DNA from: Sindora glabra
Taxonomy: Eukaryota; Streptophyta; Magnoliopsida; Fabales; Fabaceae
Assembly (NCBI GenBank): GCA_020226215.1
Contig: CM035227.1
Span: forward strand, 106,561,732 to 106,625,731
Direction: 5' to 3'
DNA length: 64,000 nucleotides
Positions 1 to 12,699 of the stretch are shown here, one piece after another (positions within the stretch are counted from its first letter, which is position 1; every line of letters begins with the position of its first letter). The notes under the pieces were generated by a model. It was not told where the DNA came from, searched no databases, and saw only the letters and a list, made by a program, of their open reading frames with translations. Made by a program: the position numbers and the translations under genes.

Positions 1-1257
1 TTAAATTTTGGTTATTTGTATTTATTGTCCATTATTAAGATTAGTGTCACATAGTTTAAATTTGACGTGTTATTTTCTTAAAATTATATATATATACCTT
101 GTTGAAAACTTCCGCTTTCAGTCTCACGTCTAACTTACCTCATCTGCCCTGCTAAACACCAAATATATATCTAGATAGCAAAGGATATGCTAATATTCCC
201 TTACTCTACCAGCATTGACTACCTAAAGGCCTAAAACTAATTGAGAAAGTTCTACCGACCTGCCTTCAAATGTACCAATGTAGCTAGGTCCTTTCATTTT
301 TATTTATTTATTTGTTCTACATTGAGAGATGACTCTCTTAATTTAAATTTTCAATTGCAACTTTATCCTTTCTCTAGATTGAAAGATTATTCGGTTCCTT
401 TCAATTTTTTTAGTGTAATTTTAAGAAAAAAGATGACTTAATTATAAAATTATTTATGGATTCTAAATAAAAATTTTAAATCGAATTATATTTCTTTCTA
501 TTAAATATTAAAAGGAATTGACACGTCAAAAACTTAAAAGAACATTAATATTATATGTATAAAAATTGTGATTCAAAATTAAATTTTAAATATAAATCAA
601 ATATTATTGATAAGTAAATGGTGATAGAATAAATTTATGAAACTCAATTCAATAAACATAAAATATTTAAAATTTAATCCTTGAATCCTATTTTTAATAA
701 TCATATCATTTTTTTCTCAAAAGAATCTTGGAGATGAAGACGCCATTATCCCAAAATAGTTTATGATCAGTGTTTGTCATTAATCTTCAATCGGCAATGT
801 GGAATTTGTCTTTTTTTTGTTAACTTTCAACGGCTTATTATATCATCTTTGAATGATCCCAGGGGAGGATAATATATGTATGGGAAAATTAATTTTATAA
901 TGCACATGGCTACATATTTCAAATTCTAATAATTTGAGGTAGAAAATGGTGGAGAATGGATCCCTACAGAGTATATAATTCATGGTGGGTAGGCATTAAT
1001 TAAATCATATGAAATTAATTTAAGAGCAACAAGCTGAAATCAGTGAAGGAAGTCTCATAATATCATATCATATCATATAGTGAATTTATGAAGATATCAA
1101 CTTCATTAATAGAGAGCTAGATGACACCTTAATTAATTAATACAAATAAAATAAGAGTAAAATATAAAAATAAGATCCGCACTTATCAACATGATATTGG
1201 TTCAATAAAAAAATATACTGATGTTAAGTGGACTTTACCAATTAATAAAAAAGGATT

Positions 1258-2203
1258 TAAGGAGTTGTTTGGTATGCATATGAAATAATTATTTGTGAAA
1301 AATTGAATTTCTTAAGAAATAATTCTTTATATGAAATTTCTGAGAAGTGCTTAAAGTTATTTGATTAATATATAAAAAATAATATTTCTTAGAAAATAAT
1401 TTCTTATATCTTATTTGATTTAAACTATTATATCTCCAATATTATTATAATATAAATTAATAAATTTTAATTATTATTAATTAAATTTAATGAAGATAAT
1501 TGAATTTACTTAAGAGGAGGTGAATAAATAACTTCTCATATTTTGTGAAAAGCAAGATTTTTCAAGAAATTATATTTTTCTCAATTTGTAAGATAGTAAT
1601 TAACCAAATAATTTATTTTTTTCTACTTTTCAAAAAATAGAACTTCTTACAATATTAAGACAAATCAATTAACTTTTAAATTCTAGAAAAATCCGTATTG
1701 AGAGGAAAGAAATTTGTAGTTATTGTTTGGTATTAAGGAGTTGTTTGGTATGCATATGAAATAATTTTTTGTGAAAAATTGAATTTCTTAAGAAATAATT
1801 CTTTATATGAAGTTTTTGAGAAATGCTTAAAGTTATTTAGTTAATATATAAAAAATAATATTTCTTAGGAAATAATTTTTTATATCTTATTTAATTCAAA
1901 CTATTATATCTCCAATATTATTATAATATAAATTAATAAATTTTAATTATTATTAATTAAATTTAATGAAGATAATTGAATTTACTTAAGAGGGGGTGAA
2001 TAAATAACTTCTCATATTTTGTGAAAAGTAAAATTTTTCAAGAAATTATATTTTTCTCAATTTGTAAGATAGTAATTAACCAAATAATTTATTTTTTTCT
2101 ACTTTTCAAAAAATAGAACTTCTTACAATATTAAGACAAATCAATTAACTTTTAAATTCTAGAAAGATCCGTATTGAGAGGAAAGAAATTTGTAGTTATT
2201 GTT
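1258..2203. repeat. Tandem duplication, period 476 bp, two copies
   Basis: Copy 1 spans about 1258-1727 and copy 2 about 1734-2203. Both open with taaggagttgtttggtatgc and close with ttgtagttattgtt. The copies differ at only a few positions, so the duplication is recent. The unit is AT-rich and holds partly self-complementary pieces (for example around cttaagaaat), suggesting a duplicated non-autonomous element, but no clear terminal inverted repeat was found. Confidence 0.9.
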
Positions 2204-3450
2204 CCATTTAACCACTATTTTATTAATAATTGGTTAACTCAATGATAGCAAATTGAATTTCAAGATATTCTAAATTAATAAAAGGTTCTAATTTGATTTT
2301 TGAAGGTGTTTTTATTAAAAACATATAAAAAAGGCAAATTAATATATATTGTCTTCATCTCTTTGAATTTTTATCACTTAACTATAGTAAACACGATGAT
2401 TATATTATTTCCTATCTTTCTATCTTTTAATTTAACTCTTACATCCTAGATTAAATAATCTAATTGGGGGTTCCATGTTTAAAAAAAGTGGAAATTTCTT
2501 TTTTGAATTGTAATTTGTAAGTAGATTTATTATGGTAAATATGGATGGATGGTAATAGTATGTATTGCATTAAAATGAGTGAGAGGCAAAGGGGACCAAC
2601 ATGACCAAAATGGCGATGTTAGGAAGAAAGCCATAAAAGGTTTCCATCAAAACAGGATGGATGGGTGGGCGCAGTAATGGCGATGGGGTTTCCTTTTAAG
2701 AAGAGACGATAAAAAGAGCAGTGCGGTATTTCATTTCGTTTCAAACTACTTTAGGGTCAGGGATGGGTTGCTTTCTTTCTGCCAAGCTTCTTTAATGCCA
2801 CGAAGGAATCATTATCACATTACCAGTTTCTCCGGTAATATAAGGATTTTAAAATTTAGAATAATATAATAAAATTAGAAATTATTTAATTACATCCATT
2901 AAAAAATAAATAATTATAATTAAATTATTTTAATTTAACAAATTTAAAATTTTAAAACTTCTTGAACACCGCGGGAAGCACTCATATATCTAAACTCCTC
3001 AACTTTGTGTATCTTTAGAAAAGTTCAAACATATAACAATTACCCTATTTTGTTTAGGATTTATTTTTATCTATTATAAATATAAATTAATTCGGTATTA
3101 TAACCTACTTATATTTATTATATTAATAAAAATTTATTAAAAATTTCTTACAACCATTAAATTTTTTTAATTATTATTAATTTTTTAATAATATGTTTCT
3201 TTCTTATTTACTAATAATGTAAAATATTTTACATTTATAATGAATCAAATTTAAAATTTTCTACTTATGTGGTTTGTTGTAATTTTTTTTACAAAAAAAA
3301 AAAAAATAAGGATTCAATGTTACCTTCACCATTTTTGAATCATACAATTGAAGTTTTGACTATAAAATTATTAATTTCTTCTATAAAATTATAGTGCAAC
3401 AGAAAAATAATTTTTAAATTATATAAAATTATAATTTTATTGTTAAATAA

Positions 3451-3973
3451 TAATTTTTATTTATAATTTCATTCCTCAATCATATATTTTAGAAATAAAA
3501 TTATCTATACAAAATTGTATTGAGAAATGGAATTGTATTTATAAATTATTATTTAGATATAAAATTACAAATTTATATAATTTAAAAATTATTTTATCGA
3601 TGCCTTACAATTCTAAGGTAGAATTTATAATTGAGTCAAGTTTTAATTATCACACTGCCTACTTTAGTGTTAGATTTATCTATAGTGTGTAGAATTTCTC
3701 CAAGTATAATAATAGTTTTTATTTACAAATTCATTCCTCAATCTGATATTTGAGAAATAGAATTGTTTATACAAAGTTGTTTTAAAGAATGGAATTATAT
3801 CTATAAATTATTATTTAGAGATAAAATTATAAATTTATATAATTTAGAGATTATTTTATCGATGCCTTACAATTTTAAAGTAGAATTTATAATTTAGTAA
3901 ATTTTTAATTATCACACTACCTACTTTAACTTTATATTTATCTATAGTGTGTAGAATTTCTCCAAGTATAATG
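3451..3973. repeat. Tandem duplication, period about 261 bp, two copies
   Basis: Copy 1 is about 3451-3711 and copy 2 about 3712-3973. Shared landmarks include attcctcaat (3471 and 3732), atcgatgccttacaatt, and tatagtgtgtagaatttctc followed by caagtataat. The copies carry scattered substitutions and short indels, so this duplication looks older than the one at 1258-2203. Confidence 0.85.
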
Positions 3974-6900
3974 TTATTAGCTACTTTACTATTTTGCACA
4001 AAAGTTATTTGAAAAGGAGATACTAAATTATCCAAAATAGGTTTTGATCTCAAAATTAAAAACTTCGATATAACTTTAAGAATTGTGTTACTTAAAACTT
4101 ACAGGCTTGTAAGCATTGATAGATTCATGAATAACCCATAAGGCAAATCAAGTTTCAATTGAGCCATTTAGGAATTTTACTAGGGTTACACTCACAAATA
4201 AAATTCCTAACTTCTTTCCAAAATCATTGGAAGAAGTTAGGATGAAAGCCATTAGAACTAGGTGCCTTAAATAGCCTTTTAAGACTTCATAGCCACCCAA
4301 ATCTCTTGATAATTAGGATACTTGACTAAAATAGATTTAATATTATCATCTAACCACAATTCTAAAATTCGGCTTGACTAATGTCACCAATCCTATACCG
4401 ACCACAGTTTTAATATAACTGTAATTTTCAACAAAAGCCGTTAAAATATATGGTTTGATAAGATTTTCATCTTCTAGTCAATCCCATACAGCATTCCTGA
4501 GTTTTACTATTATATTTTCCTTTCTTTTAATAATAGTTGAAAGATGATGGGTGCAAGTACTACGATTTCCATCTTGAATCCAATCCATTCTAAATTTTAA
4601 AGTCCACAATTCATCTTCTTCTTGAAGAACTAATACATATTCTCTTTTATCCAATTTTGATTTGCTTTAGTCTCCTTAAAAAGCAACTTGGAAGAAAACC
4701 AATTCAAATATTTTTTCAATTTTAGATTGACACAATTATGATTATAAAAAAATTTAATTAATCATAAATTTTTCTCAACATTAATTATCTCGTTTAGTGA
4801 ATAACTTTTCTCAAAAAATTTATTGGCGTTGATGTGCTAGTCGAATTGTTGCATTTTAGTTCAATTGGGATTAGTAATAACATTTTAACTGGCTTCTAGT
4901 TGCAATCCTAACACGTTATTGATGTCTTATTCGGTTGAATTGGGGAAACTATTTTTTTCCTACCAATTTTATTACAAATTTTTTTATCTCATTAATTATA
5001 GAATTTAAATTTAATTTATTATTAATGTAAATTAATTTTACATTATTAACTATCTATGTATTATTATGTCAATAAAAATTATTAAAATTATCTTATTATT
5101 AATAAAAATTCTTAATTATTATTATCATTTTTAATTATGTATTATTTTTTATTTATTGATAATATAAAATATTTTATACTAATAATATAATAAATTTAAA
5201 CTCTTAATTATATATAGCATTATACATGTCTTATATGATGTAATATAGATGAATACTATCAATTAAGTGAATTCTTATTGCCAATGAATTAATTCAAGTG
5301 ATTAGAAGTTCAATTCCTTTCAATAAAATTTTAAATTTAATTTTTATAAATAAAAATTATTATTAAAACAATTTTATTCCCTAAAAAATATTCAACTTAA
5401 TTCAACTCCAAAAAATCAACAATATAATCATATGCATCAAACTTGCCAAACGTGAATTCTCGTTGTCACACAAATGTATGTTACATCGAACGTCATTTCG
5501 AGTTGAAAATACCACACAAATCATACACGACCTTCTATTTCAATTAATACAAGTTCATTCAAGACAAGTTGGGGTAATATTTTTCTTAAGCCATTCAATT
5601 TTGTTGCAAGCCCCATCTTCGTCGACGGAGATGTTTATTTTTGGAAAGATAATTTTTATAAAAAAGCATTTATTTATATAAATAAAAAAGTATTATATAT
5701 TTTTATATTTCATAATAAAGAAAATAATTTTTCAAGATTATAGTTGTTAAAGAATATTTTTTTTAAAAAAATAATTTTTATCAAATTTATTATATTTAAT
5801 ATTGAATATATTAATTATTTTTTATTATTTTAATAATTTATAATTATATTTATATGAAAAATATTTTTATCAAAATAAACGGAAGTTATTATATTTTATC
5901 ACACACTTGTATATTCCGCGACTAATTTGTCAAACTTAAATTATTATACTGCCTTTTCTAGTTGCTTCAAAATAAAATATTTCTTTTGTGTTGTTTTATT
6001 TTCTTTTACAAAAATCATAGTAAAATATGTGAATACTATCTTTTTTTTCCTTTTTTTTTTTAACATTTCATCCTTGTAGTGTATTTCGTGTACATGCGCT
6101 TGCAAACAAGATCTAATTTTGAACGTGTTCTTCTTTCTGGATGTAATCACATAGAAAAACTTTAATATTTGTATCATATACAAATTTTTATTTTTACTTA
6201 ATAAAAATAATTAATTACTAATTATATTATTTATATATATTAATTTTATATAATTCATATAATTATAAATTATACTTTTTGGATGCTTCTGATAATAAAA
6301 GTTGTAATTATTTTCTTTTTATTAACCCAATGCTTAAGAGAAAAAAGGAAAGAAAAATGAAGGATTTAAAATTTTCTCTTGTTTGAATTAAAAATAAAGA
6401 GAAAAAAAGCAATTGTTATTATTTTTACACACTAAAATTTTAAAGTTTTCTTATATTTTCTCCAGCAATTAATTTAAAAAATTTTCTTAATAAATTGTAG
6501 AAGGTTCAACCACAAGGGAACTACAAATTAAGCGCTGAATCTGCGTGTGGACATTCACGTAGACTGCCGTATAACTAATTGCTGTTGTTTGCATACGTCG
6601 ATGAGTAATCGAGATCCTTTTTCGTTTTTCTAACAATTCTTCTTACGTTAGCCGCAAAGTTTTAAAAATTGAAGTGGTGTAATAAATTTTTTGATTATTT
6701 ATTTTTTAAAATATTTATCTAGTTTTTGGTAATAAGTTTTAGAATTCTTGTTAACATTTTTTTAATAAATATAATTAAATAATTTTTAAAATTATTATGT
6801 TATTTTAAAATTTAAAATTATAAGAATATTATAAAATTCTTTTTCTACTAAAAATATGAAATAATTTTTAATAAAAATATATAAAATTTTAGGTTAGAGT

Positions 6901-8105
6901 GAAAATTAATAAATTTTAGTATAAAATTATTTTTCTCTAAATAGGGGACCAAAAAGAAGGGGGGGAATAGTTCAAATCCGATGGGTGCTTCAATTTGTAC
7001 CCATATTATATTAATAATAGAAAATCAATTTCACTGTTCATTAAAAAAAAAAAGTTCTCTTTCCTTTGATTTTTTGGAAAAGCATGGCAAAAGACACGAA
7101 TACACTGCACAGGCGCTGTAGAAATGATATTGTCCTTTTCCCACTTTGTCTTTATTAATATACTTTCTTACGTCATCTCTCCTCAATTACTTCTGTGCCA
7201 TCTGGAAATTGTGAGGTTGAATGTTAGTTCCATTTATTTCTTATTTATGATATTTTTATATTCAAGAAAATAAAAATAATTTAAAATAAAATAAAAAGGA
7301 AAATTATTGGCTTTATGTAAATAAGTGAATTTTTAGCATAAAGAGGGAAAAAGTGGTATAATTTCTCTACATTATCGTTAAGGTACTTTACACCTATGAT
7401 GTTATATTACATTCAGCAATGCAGTAATATTTCATTGAAATATTTTCTTTTTAATATTTGAAATTTAAATTCAAAAATATGACTTTTATATGTTTTAATA
7501 ATTTGTTGCACAAAAAAAAACTTTTGTAGAGCATAATGTTTAGCTTAATTTTTGTTATCACTCACAAATGTCTAGCATTGAAACTTATTATTATTTTTTA
7601 GCAATTCTAGAGATTCCCTACCTTGTATAGGTAAAAATGGGAGAAATTTTTATATAAATAGTTTTTACAAATATAATGATCATATAATCAATCAATTTAC
7701 AATACTCTCTTAAAAAAATTTGTAATTTTATATAAAATTCACAAGTGTTTAGAATATGAGATTTTAATTTTTTTGATAAAATTTAAAAAGAAAATTCTTT
7801 AAATCTTGCAACTTATTTTAAGAAAAGTTAGTACTCGTGATACTTCTAATATAAAAATATTTTGAAATTCTAGTACAAATTTTTATAGACAAAATGCAAA
7901 GTTTTATGCAAAAAATAACAAAATTTTATTAAAAATTTTGAAAAAAAAGGTAAAATTTTCTTGTTAATGTGCTTCCCTTCTTATATTTTTTTAATGCTAA
8001 TAATAGAATAATTAATTAAATTTACACAATATCTTTTTGCAAGCCAAAGTGTTCCGATATGAAGTTGTGATACGACACAATTGTAATTTATTTATTTATT
8101 TATAT

Positions 8106-8116
8106 TATTTATAAAT
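8106..8116 (+). promoter_or_regulatory. Probable TATA box of the CCT-motif gene
   Basis: tatttataaat lies about 175 bp before the start codon at 8289, followed by a CT-rich stretch typical of a plant 5' leader. Transcription probably begins near 8140. Inferred from position and sequence only. Confidence 0.5.
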
Positions 8117-8288
8117 TCTTTCTCTTCTTGGTCCTCATTCATCAGGGCTCGAGGACAAGTCCACCCAACCCAGTCTCTCTCTCCCGATTGCCCGCTCCTC
8201 TACTCTCTGCCAGTGTGCTCTCCATTTTCTCTGTGTTTCTTATAGAAAGCTTTGAGTTGCTTCTAAACATAGCCTCTGTTTTGGAGAA

Positions 8289-11200
8289 ATGTATGCAGAT
8301 AGTGGTCTTCTGTTCCCATATTTCCAGAATTTCTCTCAGGAACTTCATCAACTTGAGGAGTATTGCGAAAGCCAGAAACCCAATGCTTCAATGGTACCCT
8401 GTCTATTACTCTCTGTGTCTTACTTCTTTGAATCCCCTGTTTTTCTTAGCTTCTCCCTCTATCTTTGCTCGGAGTATTCACACTTGTTTGATTTGGTTTT
8501 AGCTGATTCTGCCGAAACTTCAAAATTTCTCCTTCTTTCTACTGTATTCTGCCTTTATCTTTCCTATCTGAAGGGCCATGTTCGTTTTCGGCGAAAATGG
8601 AGGAATATAAATTGAAAAGTTTTGAGCTTTCAGAATAAATTTGCCTGAAAGTTACAGTCTTTGCATTCCAGATTTTTTTTGGGAATAGCTTTTCATTATT
8701 TTTTAAGTAATTTCTAGCTTCTTTTTGATTGATTATATCAATGAGGAGAAGCCAAACAAAAGAAAAAAAATGACAGTAAAGAGAACTTTTTTAAAGTGAT
8801 TCCGAATATAAATTCTGTTTATTCATTCATTTTTCCAGCTTCCCTTATGAGCGTATTCTCACAGTACAAGTAAGAACAGCTGGAGTTAGCTTTATAATCT
8901 GGATCTGGAAAAGTATGAGAAAAAGAAATTTAAAAAAAATAAAAGATAGAGTATAGATGGAAAAGATTTTACCTTTGATAGTTCCGTGTTCTTTAATCTT
9001 CCTTCCATTTAGTTATAGTTCTGGTGTGAACACTGAAGAGTGGGGTTTGTCTTTTGTGACGCACTGGGCAGGTTAAAGAAGAAAAAGCCCTTTTATTTTC
9101 CTTTTTTCATTATAGTATGGAAAAAGGTTAGAGGAAAGAGGGTGGTTATTACTCAACTTAATCATTTCTGTATGGTTTTGTCGGGCATTAAGTATAGCTG
9201 GAGAAAGGAGCATTTCGTGTTTTACTATTTCTATCTCCTCTTCTTCTATTTATTGCTTGTTTCTATTAACTGCATAGTTTTGGCTTTTAGGTGTTTTTCG
9301 TCCATTGAAACTGTGGATTAGGAAACTTTCACATATAAAGTTTGCACTGGTTTTTTAGCTTTTGGGTATCCATAAAAAGATTAACTTTGAATCCATATTC
9401 TAATTGCGTTATATTTCAATTCATGTGAAGTTTTGAACTGAATGTATGAAGCCATTTTCAGACATCAATATCACCTTGATTATAAAGGAACTTGAGTTAG
9501 AATCCCACATGGGATCCACGGTCTTTGATTTTTCAGTGATTAACACCATTTGCAGCAATACTGATTAAAACAGCCTAATTTAGTCAGCCTTTCCTCGCAA
9601 TGTTGAGTTTCTGCTAATTATATATTCACACTTCATTATACAAGGCTTCTTCTATGCCATGAATGGGCTTTTTTTTTTCTTTGGTTATTCTTCACAGCAT
9701 TAATTTATAATGAATTAAAAAGCTTGGAAGTTTTTCTTTTCCATAGCTTTTATGTAATGAATAATACTTATTTGATACTAGCTTCAGTCCATTTGCCAAA
9801 TCAGAGAATTTTGTGTATTTCATAGATTGTGCTTGAAACTTTGTTCGTATCTCAAGTATTTGCTGGCAAATGGCTTCTCTCATAGAGTTTCTTTTTGGTT
9901 GTTTTTTCTTTTTCCCTTTCTGATAAAGTTGTGGAACAACTTCTGTTTGGTCCCAAAGTGGTCTACTAACCTTGTTTGGTTGGATGATCATGACATATAA
10001 TCGGAATCTTTTGCTTATTCTATGAATTGTAATTTGGACATTTGTTCGCTTCACAGATCACTTCAGTAAGTGGAATCTATCAAATTCTATCATGAAAAGT
10101 TTTAACATCATCAGTCTCAGTCATCCCATCTTAGTGCAAGTTCTTTACATTAGTATGCCAACTGTGATGATAACAAACTTTATTTGAGGTTAACAGCTCT
10201 TACGAGAAGCAAGCATTTTAGGATTCAAAAAAGAGTCAACTGTAAGATATATACTAAAAGTTTATGGTCTTGTTGACGTTTGCTGTAACTAAATATCAGC
10301 TTATTTTTGTTCTTGTTTTTACTGCTGCGTGTAGGTTTCTATATATACATTTGAGAATCACTGTCTCTAGAATACTAGTCCTCAGTACTTGTTGGATTTA
10401 TATATATATAATACTATTTGGAATTGTTATTTCTATTATGATTGTTTTGTCAATTGCTAACTAGTTATTCAGCATGTTGTTCATTAATTGTGACTTTAAG
10501 CTAATATAATGCTTTTTAGTGATTACTTTCTCTCTCAGTTCTGTAATTATATAATTGTCAGATAAATTTTTGGAACCTCTTGATCTGTCAAAGTGGACTA
10601 TGGACCCTTCATTTAAAAAAAATGGCATTTCAAGTGTAACTATAACTTGGTGGTGCATAATCTCAGCGTTAGTTATGTTTTTAATGTGATCTGTAGTCGA
10701 TCTTAGCAGACCCGGTAGAGCTAGGAATTTCTCATAATTGTTTGCTCATGTATTAGATTGTAACTTGTATGTTAATCTATATTACAATTTGGTACTTATT
10801 AGTCACCATTTTCTTGTTTTTTCCTCTATATCTGATGCAGGGTGACCTGGTACAGTCTTCAATCATAGCAGAATATGATTTGGGAGCCGAGGGGGATCTG
10901 TTCAAGGCCCCTGAACCTATCATTGAAGAACCGGTCATGGACTTAGATCCTATGATGGCTGCTATCTCGATGATATCATGTGGTGAGGATGCTGTTTCGT
11001 CAGAGGGACTAAAACCCCCAGACTTAGATGCTCTCCAAAATGAACAGCTCCTTAGTGAGGTATTCTATGAGTGCAAAAAAGATCTCTTGGAAAAGGCAGC
11101 CATAGAGTCCCCACTGTCTGAGATTCTGGAAATTAAGATTCCTGTTCTGAAGATAGATGAGAATCAAATTCATGAAGACAAACCCCTTCCCGACGTGCTG

Positions 11201-12452
11201 CTGCCAAAAAGTGTCAGTTCAGGTTGTTTGAGTTCAATGGACTGGATGCAGGGAGCTGCAGTGAAGCCAGCTTTTCTTGATTTCCCAGGATTAGATTTCA
11301 GTACAGTTTATGGCATGCGGAGGGCATTTAGTGAAGGTGATATAAAGGTTAGACTAACAGGTTCATATATTCTGTATTTTAAGTTTATGATGGAAATATG
11401 GAATTAAATCCTCGTGAATTTAAAAGAGATCAGTATCAAAGGAACAAAATAAGAATTGTTGCAGTGAATTTTTTAACCAAATATAGCTCAGTTTGATGAG
11501 TATATGCACCATTATATGAAAATATCCTTTTTTTTTTTTAAAAAAAATCCTTTGCTGCCTTCTTTTGCATCCAGAAACTGGCAACTTCATTCAGTGTTCA
11601 AAAAATTATGCTGCTTTATGTGGAGCACAAATATTGTTTGTCCCTCTCATATGAGTCATATACTTAGAGAAATCTATTGATTCACTGGCAGTAAAGCATA
11701 GTGCTGCATGCCAATCACTATTGAAAAATCAATAGATTTCTGGCCATTTCCACAGCATGGGCTGGATTATTGATATTTGATACTGTTCCTGTGACAGACT
11801 CTTGGTAATGGTAATAATCTGAGCGTCGGACAATCTCCCCGTGAAAGGCCCTTTATTATCAGCAACTGCATCAGTGAGGAGCGGAGAGAAAAGCTCTCCA
11901 GATACAGGAACAAGAAGTCAAAGAGAAACTTTGGCAGGAAAATCAAGGTAATTAAGTGGATAATCAAATAATGTTTCCATAATTGTATCACAACAACTAA
12001 TACCTTCATGATGGTCATTAGTTGCACCTGTCAATGTAGTTCCACCCCCCCCCCCTTCCTTCATTCACAACTCAGATCAAAATGACACAAGAAATGAAAC
12101 AATAAGTTAAATTGGCCTCACTCTGTTTTATGACAGTTGGGGTCGGTTTCATTATTAGAAACAGAGGAGGCCAATTCAACTTAGATTGCATCATGTATGC
12201 AGTTGTGAGTGCCCAGTGTGAATAGATGGAAGTGCAACTAGCATTTTTCATCGTTGTTTGGCAGTTTCTTTTTTAAATTGGGTATGAACAAGTTCTAGTT
12301 AATGCTATTTTCTCCTTATTAGCACATTTCAAAACTCAGCTGATAATCTGCTTTGGTTTCAGTATGCTTGCAGGAAGGCTCTTGCTGACAGCCAACCAAG
12401 AATCCGAGGAAGATTTGCAAAGACCGATGAATCTGATGTGAAGAGGCTATAA
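8289..12452 (+). CDS. CCT motif family (CMF) protein, At5g53420-like
   Basis: Predicted nuclear transcription regulator of the CONSTANS/TOC1 CCT family without B-box or receiver domain. Coding exons are 8289-8393, 10841-11347, 11798-11947 and 12363-12452; all introns are GT-AG and phases agree, giving 283 residues. The start MYADSGLLFPYFQNFSQEL is the conserved N-terminus of this CMF subgroup, which fixes the ATG. The middle (residues 36-204) is acidic and holds the conserved GMRRAFSEGDI segment. The CCT domain lies at residues 231-274, with RYRNKKSKRNFGRKIKYACR and RIRGRF; it is basic and serves in nuclear entry and in DNA or NF-Y binding in relatives. Intron 1 is 2.4 kb. The next gene on the same strand encodes an ATX methyltransferase, as in Arabidopsis. 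The precise biological role is not known from the sequence. Confidence 0.93.
8394..10840 (+). other. Long first intron of the CCT-motif gene
   Basis: A 2,447-bp intron running from gtacc to ctgatgcag. It contains several open frames on both strands, including a 120-codon one on the minus strand at 9692-10054, but none resembles a known protein or has splice-supported continuation. Nothing else is seen in it. Confidence 0.8.
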
Positions 12453-12579
12453 CTAGTAACCGATAATTAGTTTGAAGGAAAAAGCAAGCAAGTAGCTATA
12501 TCTGATCAAGCTATATGCAAGAGCTCAATGGTGGTGATATTATGGGAGAAAAGTACATAGCTCTGGTACGATATTGCTA

Positions 12580-12693
12580 AATAAAAGAGATCTCAAACTC
12601 CTTTAGGGTGGTTCATCTCTTATCTGCAGAGTAATAACCTGTAATGTAGGATGGAAGGACCTTCTATGTATGTGAATAGGTTTGTTGAATAAA
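12580..12693 (+). terminator. Poly(A) signals of the CCT-motif gene
   Basis: Two AATAAA hexamers lie 128 and 236 bp past the stop codon (12580-12585 and 12688-12693). Either or both could direct polyadenylation. Confidence 0.5.
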
Positions 12694-12699
12694 AGAGAA

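Larger units (their letters stand above)
1..8090. other. AT-rich intergenic region
   Basis: No coding region is supportable here. The open frames present are short, AT-driven and unlike any family I recognise. The stretch holds two tandem duplications (listed separately), many poly-A/poly-T runs and short AT repeats. It ends in the promoter of the CCT-motif gene. Confidence 0.8.

Noticed and set aside
9692..10054. 120-codon minus-strand open frame inside CCT-gene intron 1
   Set aside because: No recognisable family, AT-biased composition, lies wholly in an intron defined by matching splice sites and conserved flanking exons.
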